Below, in pieces: positions 18,260 to 26,878 of a stretch of DNA of 53,751 nt. Within the stretch, counting starts at the first letter, position 1. Each line of letters opens with the position of its first letter. A program made the translations under genes and the position numbers. Origin of the DNA: Peptostreptococcaceae bacterium pGA-8 (GTDB lineage Bacteria; Bacillota; Clostridia; Peptostreptococcales; Anaerovoracaceae); assembly GCA_900112915.1 (NCBI GenBank), contig FONK01000012.1, forward strand, positions 1-53,751, written 5' to 3'. The notes under the pieces were generated by a model. It was not told where the DNA came from, made no database searches, and worked only from the letters and a program-made list of their open reading frames with translations.

Positions 18260-19087
18260 ATGAGTGAAATTTTAAAGGTTTCCAACCTTAGTGCAGGATA
18301 TGACGGGAAACCTATAATTCAAGACATTAATTTTTCATTGGAAACCAATGAAATTCTTGGAATAGTTGGTGAAAGCGGCAGTGGGAAAACGACACTTTTA
18401 AAGGCTATCGCACAGCTGCAAGGACTGAATGCTGAAATTATGAATGGCGGCATATTTTTTGGTGGAAAGGATTTCAAGGATTTTAGTGAAGAGGAAATGC
18501 AGAGGATGCGTGGAGGTGAGATTGCAATGATATTTCAAAACCCTGAAGCATCTCTGAACCCATCAAGAAAAATTTCCACACAGATATATGAGACAATAGA
18601 TGCTCATAGAAATATGGAGAGAACAGAGGCTTATGAGCTGATTAAATCCATTTTCTTAAGTGTAGGCTTAAAGGATGTGGATAGAATCATGCAGTCATAT
18701 CCCTTTGAGTTGTCGGGCGGCATGGCACAGAGAGTAGCTGTGGCTATGGCTGTTTTGTTGAAGCCGAAGCTTATTCTTGCTGATGAGCCGACATCTGCTC
18801 TTGATACTACTGTTCAGAAGCAGGTAATTGAGGAGCTTATGATTTTAAGGGACAAGTTTGAGACAGCTATGGTGGTTATAACTCATAATATAGGGGTTGT
18901 GGGCAAAATATCTGATACAATTGCTGTGATGTATAAGGGCAGGATTGTGGAGTATGGACCGAAAAATGAAGTTCTCTCATGTCCAAAGCACCCGTATACC
19001 AAGTCCCTTCTCAGGGCCGTTCCGAAAATTGGCGGAGCAAGACCATCTTGCTTGTCAGAAGCTGAAATTGAAGGAGGCTTAATATGA
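18260..19087 (+). CDS. ABC transporter ATPase (NikD/DppD-like)
   Basis: The product is 275 residues. Walker A is GESGSGKTTLLK, the signature is LSGGMAQRVAVAMA, Walker B is LILADEPTSALD, and the switch His is in VVITHNIG. The C-terminal CPKHPYTKSLLRAVPKIGG is the oligopeptide/nickel family tail. It pairs with the next ATPase, whose ATG overlaps its stop by 4 bp (ATGA), so translation is coupled. It powers the permeases encoded upstream. Confidence 0.92.
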   Translation: MSEILKVSNLSAGYDGKPIIQDINFSLETNEILGIVGESGSGKTTLLKAIAQLQGLNAEIMNGGIFFGGKDFKDFSEEEMQRMRGGEIAMIFQNPEASLNPSRKISTQIYETIDAHRNMERTEAYELIKSIFLSVGLKDVDRIMQSYPFELSGGMAQRVAVAMAVLLKPKLILADEPTSALDTTVQKQVIEELMILRDKFETAMVVITHNIGVVGKISDTIAVMYKGRIVEYGPKNEVLSCPKHPYTKSLLRAVPKIGGARPSCLSEAEIEGGLI

Positions 19088-19881
19088 GTTACCATGATTA
19101 TGAAATCCCAGCGGGCAGCAATAGCAATAGCCTCCTTAAATTAGAGGGTATTTCTATGGAGTTTAAGAGAAAGGGCGGAATTCTAAAGGCTCTTGATAAT
19201 GTTACCTTTGAGCTTAGGGAAAATGAAGTTCTTGGAATTATAGGCGAAAGTGGCAGTGGCAAGTCAACTGTTGCAAGGGTAATTACCGGGTTACATAGGG
19301 CAACTGAAGGAAGAGTAATCTTTCAAGGAAAGGATGTTACTGATCTGACTAAGACGGAAAGGCAGCGCATGTATTCCGATTTGCAGATGGTGTTCCAAAA
19401 CCCGATAAAATCCTTTAACCCTAGGAGAAAAATAGGGACATCTATAAGCGAATGCCTTTGTCATTTGTGTGCTTACAGTAGGGGGACGACTGATGATAAG
19501 GTTAAAGACTTGCTTGAAGATGTCGGATTAAAGGCCGAATATGCAGATAAATATCCTCATGAGATGAGTGGGGGAGAATGTCAAAGAGCAGCAATTGCAA
19601 GAGCTATGGCCGTTTGTCCTAAAATACTTATATGTGATGAGGCCACATCAGCCCTGGACGTGTCAGCCCAGGCGAGGATTATCAATCTTTTGATGGAGCT
19701 AAAGGACAAATACAATATGAGCATAATATTCATAAGTCATGATTTACCGCTTGTAAGCACAATAACCGATAGAATTATCATTATGGACGGCGGAAAAATT
19801 GTTGAAGAGGGTTCTGCAGAAGAAGTTATTTGCAGTCCTAAGACTGATTATACAAGGGAGTTGCTTGATGCAGTTTTATAA
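19084..19881 (+). CDS. ABC transporter ATPase (NikE/DppF-like)
   Basis: The product is 265 residues. Walker A is GESGSGKSTVARV, the signature is MSGGECQRAAIARAM, Walker B is ILICDEATSALD, and the switch His is in IFISHDLPL. The ending CSPKTDYTRELLDAVL is the shortened family tail. It overlaps the NikD-like gene by 4 bp and the MATE gene by 14 bp, so all three are translationally linked. Confidence 0.92.
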   Translation: MSYHDYEIPAGSNSNSLLKLEGISMEFKRKGGILKALDNVTFELRENEVLGIIGESGSGKSTVARVITGLHRATEGRVIFQGKDVTDLTKTERQRMYSDLQMVFQNPIKSFNPRRKIGTSISECLCHLCAYSRGTTDDKVKDLLEDVGLKAEYADKYPHEMSGGECQRAAIARAMAVCPKILICDEATSALDVSAQARIINLLMELKDKYNMSIIFISHDLPLVSTITDRIIIMDGGKIVEEGSAEEVICSPKTDYTRELLDAVL

Positions 19882-21289
19882 TTTTTTAAGACGACTCTTT
19901 TCAATTGAATATTTGTTGCCTAAGACAGGTGAAGAAAGTGGTTGTGGAGAAGTTCCGAGTACAAAGGAAGCCTACAGGCATTACTTGGATGTTGCATGGC
20001 CTGCTGCTATGCAAGGGCTTCTTATTGATTTGATGATGGCCATAGACCTGGCAATGGTAGGTGTTTTAGGAGCCAATGCCTTAGCCTCCGTGGGAATAAT
20101 CGGGCAGCCTAAAATGGTTATGCTGGTTCTCGCCAGGGCCTTATCGGTGCCTATAACCGCCATGGTTGCACGGCGTAAGGGAGAAGGTATGATTGAGGAT
20201 ATGAATGCTGTCCTCAAACAGGGAATTTTGTTGACAATAATTTGTTATATTCCGATTTTGATAACGGCATTTTCTTTTATTTCGGAGATTGTAAGCTTTA
20301 GCGGGGGTAAAGGAGCACTTATCCAATCGGGAGCTGCTTATGGCAAGTATATTGTAATAGGTCTTTTTTTCTCAGCCCTGACTCAAATTATAGGAGCTGC
20401 TTTGATTGGTATCGGGAATACCAAAGTGGTATTTAAGGCGAATGTTATTGGTAATTTAGTGAATACAGGGCTGAATGCATTTTTGATTTATGGATGGTTA
20501 TTCTTTCCGCGTTTTGGAGTTGTAGGAGCGGGGATTGCCACTATGTGTGGGAATATTGTGACTGCAATTATTATATTTGGAGCTGTGACCAACGGCAGTA
20601 GCCAGCTGAATTTAAAATCAAAGGCGTCGTGGGTATTCAGCAAGAAAACTGTCAACGGCTTTCTAAAGATTGGCGGTAGCGCTCTCGGAGAGCAGTCTTT
20701 TGAGAGATTTGGAATGTTCGCCTATACAAAGATGGTAGCCGGCTTAGGCGTCGTTCAGCTTGCCACACACCATGTATGTATGAATCTTTGTGATATTTTC
20801 TATTCTTTTTCATTGGGGCTCGGGTATGCAGGATCATCTCATACAGGTCAATGGCTGGGAAAAGATAGGAGCGATATGGCGGAGGCTTATGGAAGGATAG
20901 GCATTCGCATAGGACTATGCCTAGCTGCTCTGGCCTGCCTTGTCTATGTAGTGGCGAGATATCCTTTAATCGACGTCTACACCAATGATGAAAGGGTAAT
21001 CGCACTTGGCTCTAAGATAATTATAATAATGGCATTAGCGTCATTTCCACAAATTATGCAGCTGGTCTTTGCAGGTGTCCTTAAGGGCGCCGGAGACAGC
21101 TTCTATGTGATGCTGTACTCTCTGTTTGTAATAGCTATATTTAGACCGATTTTGACATATATTCTTTGTTTTGTACTAAATATGGGGCTGTATGGAGCTT
21201 GGCTGGCTTTGATTATTGACCAGTCCTTAAGGATGATATTCTCAGGATTAAGATTTAGAAGCGGGAAGTGGAAGGCGATAAAGCTATAG
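19868..21289 (+). CDS. MATE-family efflux transporter
   Basis: The product is 473 residues. It has two bundles of about six helices and the MatE pattern: PAAMQGLLIDLMMAIDLAMVG near the start, GAALIGIGNTKVVFKANVIGNLVNTGLNAFLIYG in the first half, and GVLKGAGDSFYVMLYSL in the second. MATE proteins export compounds using H+ or Na+ gradients. I chose the ATG at 19868, 7 nt after GGGAG, rather than an earlier frame start deep inside the ATPase gene. The 14-bp overlap with the ATPase puts it in the riboswitch-controlled operon. A corrinoid- or cobalt-related export or exchange role is an inference. Confidence 0.9.
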   Translation: MQFYNFLRRLFSIEYLLPKTGEESGCGEVPSTKEAYRHYLDVAWPAAMQGLLIDLMMAIDLAMVGVLGANALASVGIIGQPKMVMLVLARALSVPITAMVARRKGEGMIEDMNAVLKQGILLTIICYIPILITAFSFISEIVSFSGGKGALIQSGAAYGKYIVIGLFFSALTQIIGAALIGIGNTKVVFKANVIGNLVNTGLNAFLIYGWLFFPRFGVVGAGIATMCGNIVTAIIIFGAVTNGSSQLNLKSKASWVFSKKTVNGFLKIGGSALGEQSFERFGMFAYTKMVAGLGVVQLATHHVCMNLCDIFYSFSLGLGYAGSSHTGQWLGKDRSDMAEAYGRIGIRIGLCLAALACLVYVVARYPLIDVYTNDERVIALGSKIIIIMALASFPQIMQLVFAGVLKGAGDSFYVMLYSLFVIAIFRPILTYILCFVLNMGLYGAWLALIIDQSLRMIFSGLRFRSGKWKAIKL

Positions 21290-21302
21290 TCTTTTTAAAA
21301 AT

Positions 21303-21336
21303 CAATCTAGTAAAATCTTGTGATTTTACTAGATTG
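21303..21336. terminator. Terminator between converging genes
   Basis: A perfect 15-bp stem (21303-21317 with 21322-21336, loop TTGT) lies between the MATE gene (+) and the binding-protein gene (-). A-rich and T-rich flanks allow use from either side, best on the minus strand. Confidence 0.75.
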
Positions 21337-21356
21337 CGATTATTTCTTTGCATCCT

Positions 21357-22322
21357 TTATTTAAATACATCCGGATGTAAGCTCATGGCCATACGTTCAA
21401 TTCCATCAACGCTTTGTGCTGATGGGAATAACTGTATTGATGGAACAATAATGTAGCTCTTATTTTTTACAGCATTTACATCTTTTAACTCTTCAATAGC
21501 TTCCAGAGATTTTATTGTGTCTTTTGCCGGTGCAGCAGGGAAATCAATAACGACTATATGAGATGGATTTTTTGTGATTAATTCCTCTATGCTAACCGTA
21601 GGGAAAAAGTCTTTTAGTTCTTTAAATACATTTTCGCCTCCTGCTCGTTCAAGCATCTTGCTTCCAAAGGTAACTCCTCCATCAAGCATTATCTTTCTGT
21701 CTGAGACACCTTCAAGAATAATAGCTTTGACAGGTTCTTGATCTTTCACTTTTGCTTCAACATTTTTCACCTTATCTTTCATTTCAGCAACTAACTTTGA
21801 AGCCTTATCTTCTACCCCGAAGATTTTTCCGATGTTTTCGATATCATGATAAACTGCATCGATATCTGCGTTCTCTGCAACAGTTCCTTCAGTTGCATAA
21901 AGATTTATGCCTTCATTAGTAAAGTCATCAACCTTACCACAACTCTTCTCGCTGAAGCTGTAACCGGTTCCATAAACAAAATCAGGCTCTTCAGCTAATA
22001 TTGTTTCTAAATTAGGTACTCCCGGCCAATTGCCATCCGGCAAAACTTTTATGTCCTTGATTTTTTTGTATGTTTTAGCATCCAAAGAACTCTTGTCATA
22101 CTCGCTAGTCGCCAGTGAAATAATCTTATCCTCTAAACCAAGCTTTACCATGATTTCAGCAGAGTCATAGCCTAAAACTACAACTCTCTCGGGGGATTTT
22201 TCGTAGTGGAACTCTGTTCCCATGGATTTGACGATTATCCCGTTTCCTTTTTTACTCACGCTGCAAGCTGCGAGTCCAACAACCATAATAACAGCTAATG
22301 CCATTACAATTACTTTTTTCAT
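21357..22322 (-). CDS. Siderophore/cobalamin-type ABC substrate-binding lipoprotein
   Basis: The product is 321 residues. The signal peptide has lipobox GLAAC (Cys20). The two lobes of a Peripla_BP_2 (FepB/BtuF) fold are joined by a long helix (ASKLVAEMKDKVKNVEAKV). Typical segments are RVVVLGYDSAEIMVKLGLEDKI, EEPDFVYGTG and ITKNPSHIVVIDF. The ligand could be ferric siderophore, haem or cobalamin. The nearby cobalamin-type riboswitch operon makes a corrinoid worth considering. It lies 57 bp after a broken ATPase gene on the same strand. The permease gene is missing from this locus, so uptake must use parts encoded elsewhere or has been lost. Confidence 0.88.
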   Translation of the reverse strand: MKKVIVMALAVIMVVGLAACSVSKKGNGIIVKSMGTEFHYEKSPERVVVLGYDSAEIMVKLGLEDKIISLATSEYDKSSLDAKTYKKIKDIKVLPDGNWPGVPNLETILAEEPDFVYGTGYSFSEKSCGKVDDFTNEGINLYATEGTVAENADIDAVYHDIENIGKIFGVEDKASKLVAEMKDKVKNVEAKVKDQEPVKAIILEGVSDRKIMLDGGVTFGSKMLERAGGENVFKELKDFFPTVSIEELITKNPSHIVVIDFPAAPAKDTIKSLEAIEELKDVNAVKNKSYIIVPSIQLFPSAQSVDGIERMAMSLHPDVFK

Positions 22323-22379
22323 TAGAATCTCCTTCCTAAAATAATAATTTAAAACATATTATAAAAATATTATATATAA

Positions 22380-23024
22380 TCAAATTGCATTTTTGATTAT
22401 TATTGACTTTATACCGTTAGCCTCAATGAGTTCAGCATCTATTTTCATCACATCTCTTAACATCGTTTCGGTTATAACCTCTTCCGGTTTACCATGTGAA
22501 TGAATCTTACCGTTATTAATTATATAAACATAATCGCAAAATCTAAAAGCTAAGTTTATTTCATGCAATATTGCGACAATTGTTTTATTGAGATTTTTAA
22601 TTAGATTTATTAAGTTCCATTGATAATATATATCTAAGTTATTAGTTGGTTCATCTAATAAAAATATTTCTACATCTTGGGCTATAGATCGTGCTAAAAA
22701 TACTCTCTGCTTTTCTCCTCCTGATAGATGTCTGAAAGACTGGTTTAATCTATCGTCCAAACCTACATATTTTAAAGCTTTTTTTGCGATGGAATAGTCA
22801 GTAGAATTAACCGTTTCATAAAATTTTCTATGTGAAGATCTTCCCATAAGGACCATTTCCAGGATGCTATAATCAAAATCTATACTATTTTCTTGCTTCA
22901 TAACAGTTACTAATTTTGAAGAATCTTTATATGTTAAATCGTTTATATCTGCACCGTTTATAAAGACTTTCCCCTTTTCAACAGGAAGAGTTCTATAAAT
23001 ATGTTTAAGAAGGCTGGTTTTACC
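22380..23024 (-). pseudogene. FecE-type ABC ATPase truncated inside Walker A
   Basis: An open frame from an internal ATG covers 22901 down to 22380. The same frame extends upstream to about 23024 as VFINGADINDLTYKDSSKL, preceded by GKTSLLKHIYRTLPVEKGK. GKT is the end of Walker A, and the part before it is replaced by unrelated sequence. The signature LSGGEKQRVFLARS, Walker B IFLLDEPTNNLD and the switch His in ILHEINL remain. The first ~35 residues and the promoter are missing, so it cannot be a working ATPase. The break marks the edge of the accessory region. Confidence 0.9.
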
Positions 23025-23049
23025 CTACAATGTCAAGCATATGATATAA

Positions 23050-23101
23050 AAAAAGCACTTAATTTTTTGAGGTTAAATTCCTCACTTTTTAAGTGCTTTT
23101 T
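23050..23101 (-). terminator. Terminator after the Fic gene
   Basis: The outer stem 23050-23062/23089-23101 (13 bp) and inner stem 23068-23072/23080-23084 form one long hairpin, with A/T runs at the ends. Confidence 0.85.
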
Positions 23102-23131
23102 GTTTTACTTATTTTGTTTTTTCCTTATATT

Positions 23132-24175
23132 TTAAATCTTGACATATTTTGTTGAACGACCGCTACCCACCTGTTTTATCTTTTTATGGTTCTGTAATTC
23201 TTTTAAAGCTCTTTCCACCGTTCTTTGTGATATATCCGGACAAAGAATCATAATATCTTTTTTTGATAAAGGTTCTAACGATTTTTGAATTACAGAAAAT
23301 ACTCTCTCAGGCGAGGTTAATTTTTCTTCTCCAATCAGTTTAAATCTGTTATCACATTCTTTATATGCTTTCATGATAATACCGAGCATATATTTCATAA
23401 ATGGAAGTTCATCATTTTCTCCGGTATGCCATTTTTCACTGGAATTTTGCAATTCTTCATAATAAGAATCCTTACTTTCTTCAATGAGCATTTCTATACT
23501 GATATACCTTCCAACAAAATAACCAAACTTATAAAGTAACAGGAGGGTTAATATCCTGCTCATTCTCCCATTTCCATCATCAAAGGGATGAATACATAAA
23601 AAGTCATGAATAACAGTAGGTATTAAAATTAACGGAGGAATATTTTCTTTTACAGCCTTATTATATGCTTCTACCATTTCATCAAAATACCTTTCCGTTT
23701 CAAAACTGCTTACCGGCTGAAATCGTACTTTTTTATTCCCTAAAACATCTACTTCTACAATGGTGTTATCCATAGTCTTAAATTTCCCTTTGTTATTTAT
23801 ATAGGAATAAGAATATAATTGATTATGAAGTGTTAAGATGTCATTTTTATTAAATTCTATATAGGCATAATTTTCATGGATTATATCAAGCACATGTCTA
23901 TATCCTGCAATTTCTTCTTCATTTCTGTTTTTCGGTTCAGCTTTCTTTTTCATAAGTTCTTTAAGTCTTGCATCATTGGTATAAATACCTTCAATCGCAT
24001 TAGATGACTTCGTACTTTGTATTTTTGCAACATCAATCATTTTTTCCAAAATATCAGGATAATTTTCTACATATAGTTCTTGTTTTCCCTTGTATTCATG
24101 AATGCTTGCTATCATATGATATACATTTACAGGTAATGATAAATCCATAAGTTTTAAATAATTAAACTTTCTCAA
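23132..24175 (-). CDS. Fic-domain protein with C-terminal winged helix
   Basis: The product is about 347 residues. The Fic core motif HPFDDGNGRMSR, near residue 195, holds the catalytic His and the anion-binding loop for AMP (or other NMP) transfer to protein hydroxyls. An N-terminal inhibitory motif [S/T]xxxE[G/N] appears as SNAIEG at residues 58-63, so the enzyme carries its own inhibitory helix. The C-terminal ~70 residues (TSPERVFSVIQ to RTVERALKELQNHKKI) form a winged helix. The start is TTG at 24175, 5 nt after GGGGGTG. The earlier ATG at 24205 overlaps the -10 box and would not be transcribed. Codon use is very AT-rich. Confidence 0.88.
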   Translation of the reverse strand: MRKFNYLKLMDLSLPVNVYHMIASIHEYKGKQELYVENYPDILEKMIDVAKIQSTKSSNAIEGIYTNDARLKELMKKKAEPKNRNEEEIAGYRHVLDIIHENYAYIEFNKNDILTLHNQLYSYSYINNKGKFKTMDNTIVEVDVLGNKKVRFQPVSSFETERYFDEMVEAYNKAVKENIPPLILIPTVIHDFLCIHPFDDGNGRMSRILTLLLLYKFGYFVGRYISIEMLIEESKDSYYEELQNSSEKWHTGENDELPFMKYMLGIIMKAYKECDNRFKLIGEEKLTSPERVFSVIQKSLEPLSKKDIMILCPDISQRTVERALKELQNHKKIKQVGSGRSTKYVKI

Positions 24176-24203
24176 AAGAACACCCCCTATTCTTTTCGTA
24201 GCC

Positions 24204-24290
24204 ATTATATCATATTTGGCTATGAAAAATCAATAATGGCGAGAATAATTTCGCCATTATTCCAGTTTTGGCGTATTAAATTAAAATTTG
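24204..24290 (-). promoter_or_regulatory. Promoter and operator array of the Fic gene
   Basis: Minus strand: TTGATT (24233-24228), 18 bp, TATAAT (24209-24204). A perfect 10-bp inverted repeat AATAATGGCG/CGCCATTATT (24232-24241, 24252-24261) overlaps the -35. The GCCA/TGGC core recurs at least five times across 24201-24290, including a TAGCCA..TGGCTA pair around the -10. The winged helix of the Fic protein is a plausible binder, giving autoregulation. Confidence 0.6.
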
Positions 24291-24334
24291 GCAAGAAATC
24301 CTTAGTCTAAGTACTCTCTATTTTTTATCCCTCA

Positions 24335-25114
24335 TTATTTTCTTAAATATATTTCTATACTTCCATATCTTGATACTACAATCTTTTCCACCATAGTATC
24401 TACAATCTCTTTAGTGATTTTATCATTGTCTGATAGATCAGGGATCTTGTTTGCAGGTTTAAGAATGCGCTCTTTTTCTAATTCCTCCTCTATCTCTTGT
24501 TTCTTCAGTAAGAGATTTTGTTTTTCCTGTAGATATACCTCCTTCGATAACTCTTTCTTTTTGTACTTCTCATATTGTTTTTGCAAAGTAATGTTTATGC
24601 TATCAAGTTCACAAGAAAGATTCTTCTTTTCATTAATAGAAATTTTTGTGCTTTCTATATCTGTCTTTACAGGTATATTTTTTATCTTATCTGAAAGTAA
24701 CTCTTCTAATTTTTTCTCTTTTACAATATTTCTGTTTTGATTTGCTTTACAAAAACCACAATAATATCTTTTATAAACAGATATGCCTTTTTTGTTTTTT
24801 TGACTGTCTTGTCTATAAGATAATTTTCTTCCACATTCTTTACAAAATAGTTTACCCTCAAACATACCATAGTATTTCTTTTTCGTGCTGCCATATTTAA
24901 AATTGTTTCCTCTGTTCTGTTTTTTTATTTCTTGCACTCTGTTAAAAACTTCTTTGGAAATTATTGCTTCATGCATATTTTCAATTCTTTTCCAATCTTC
25001 TTTCGGTAATCTTTCTGATTTGATATATTCTCTTTGGTTATGAATACTTTCACTTTCTCCCTTTTTCTGATAATCCTCTATGGATAGTCTCAAATACATA
25101 GCTAATTTATTCAT
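24335..25114 (-). pseudogene. Large serine recombinase with in-frame internal deletion
   Basis: The frame is open for 259 residues but is a composite. MNKLAMYLRLSIEDYQKKGESES and HNQREY are the resolvase N-terminus with the catalytic Ser in LRLS. At about residue 30 it jumps to WKRIENMHEAIISKEVF, which belongs to the recombinase domain that normally comes about 170 residues later. The zinc ribbon (FCKECGRKL and YYCGFC) and a coiled coil follow. Most of the catalytic domain, with its arginines and dimer helix, is gone, so it cannot recombine DNA on its own. It overlaps the next recombinase gene by 8 bp, so the two were a tandem pair. Confidence 0.82.
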
Positions 25115-26586
25115 AACTAAGACCTCCTAAGATTTCTATTTCTTTTGATATATCGAATTTAAAGTGTATTATTACTTCTCTATCCTTTGATATTTGAATA
25201 GAATCAATGACTTTGCGGATAAACTCCTCATCTATGCTGTCCATATCTTTCATTTTCATATCAAATAGAGAATTTATAAAGTGTTCAAGTTCAGTTCTTT
25301 TTTGTTTCACTTTCTTCTGCCTATCAAAATGTATTCTAATTTCTTCATCAAGAGAATAAATTTGATTTTGAATAGCAACTTTTTCTTTTTGATAATTACC
25401 TAATAAAAGTTCTCCTTTTACATACTCTTCATATTTCTTTTGAAGTTCCAATGATTTATCTTCTTTCTTACTTTGTAGGGTTTTTAGCTTGATTTCCATA
25501 TCTTTTAATTGGCATTTATAAAAATATTTCAGTCTATTCTTCAAGTCGTCTTTGGAACTTAAAATTCCTACAATTTCCTTTACAGTATGAAACAGGATTT
25601 TATCAATTTCACTTTCCCATATTTTGCAATGTACTTCATTTTCAAACAGATAATCTTCTCCCCTGCAAAAGAAATAATATTGCTCCTTATTTTCTATTCC
25701 CGCATGATCGTTGGATGTATTCATATGGCGTGATTTTAATAATTGTCCACATTCTTTACATATCAAAAGTCCTTTATATTTATTGTCAATTGTTTTGGTA
25801 TTGGTATATAAATTATGTTTTTCTCTTGCGATATCCCTTTTTTCTTTTCTAAGATTTTGAATAGCAAAAAATTTCTCTTCATCAATAATAGCTTCGTGAG
25901 TATGTTCCACCTTAACCCATTCCTCTAAAGGTCTATATGCTCCTTTTTCTTTTCGGATGCTTTTTTTCTCATGCATCCCCTGTACCATATTTCCAATATA
26001 GGCTTCGTTTTTAAAAAATTGTCCAATTGCACTGGGGCTCCATTGTTTTTTATTATCCGGACTTCTTAAAACTTCTCCCGTTTTCATATATTGCCAGGGG
26101 GTTGTATACTTTTTGGTCAGTTCCCTTGCAATTTCTATTTGAGATGCCCTTTTATAAGCTAAATCAAAAATCAGTTCTACAACTTCTCTTACCTTTTCAT
26201 CTGCAATTAAGACCTTTCCCTTATCTTTTCTCACCGCCTTATAACCATAAGGGGCAAAGGTTCCTATAAAGTATCCCTGCTTCATCTTTTCCTGTTTGGT
26301 ACTGCTTACTTTTTTGGAAATATCTTTTGCATACAGGTCATTGATGATGTTTTTAATTGTAATTTCAAAGGATTTTTTATCATCTGATTTATTTTCCGTA
26401 TCAAAATGATCATTTACAGATATAAAACGAACTCCCAAGAAAGGAAATACTTTTTCGATGTAGTTTCCAATCTCCAAGTATTCTCTTCCAAATCTGGATA
26501 GGTCTTTTACAAGGATACAATTGATTTTTCTTTCCTTGACGTCTGACATCATTTCATGAAAGGCAGGTCTTCTGAAAGCTGATGTT
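25107..26586 (-). pseudogene. Large serine recombinase lacking its N-terminus
   Basis: The frame from the ATG at 26552 gives 481 residues. Homology continues upstream in frame as AFRRPAFHEM to about 26586, then stops. What remains is the end of the catalytic domain (CILVKDLSRFGREYLEIGNYIEKVF), the recombinase domain (GTFAPYGYKAVRKDKGK), the zinc ribbon (CKECGQLLKSRHM) and a long coiled coil. The first ~60 residues with the catalytic Ser are missing. The break coincides with the start of the conjugative element, which may have inserted here or removed the 5' end. Confidence 0.82.
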
Positions 26587-26679
26587 AGATAACGATACTT
26601 CTAAAACACAAGTAAATCCAACATTTTTATAACAGCATACAAGCTGGTATTGTACAAAAAACTGAATATATCACATACC

Positions 26680-26853
26680 AAGCGGTGATTTTTCGCTTCT
26701 GTCAAAGGAAGCATAAGGACACCGCTTTTTTCATGCCCATGTTACGAAGTAAAGGCATATACAGGCTTGTAATACAAGGCTTTTTGAGGGCGGTTTTGAC
26801 AAAGTAAGGGTAATATACCTTTTCTTTCAAAATCGCCCTTTAACTGCGTAACA
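26680..26853 (+). promoter_or_regulatory. Leader region of the transfer operon with two hairpins and a 15-bp repeat
   Basis: Arms 26680-26687 and 26720-26727 (AAGCGGTG/CACCGCTT) are followed by T-runs. Arms 26785-26800 and 26827-26840 form a second long hairpin. Right after it comes TTTAACTGCGTAACA (26839-26853), repeated exactly at 47016-47030. The rest of 26587-26878 has no gene I can support. Confidence 0.55.
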
Positions 26854-26878
26854 AATAAAAACGAAAGGAGCAGAAATC

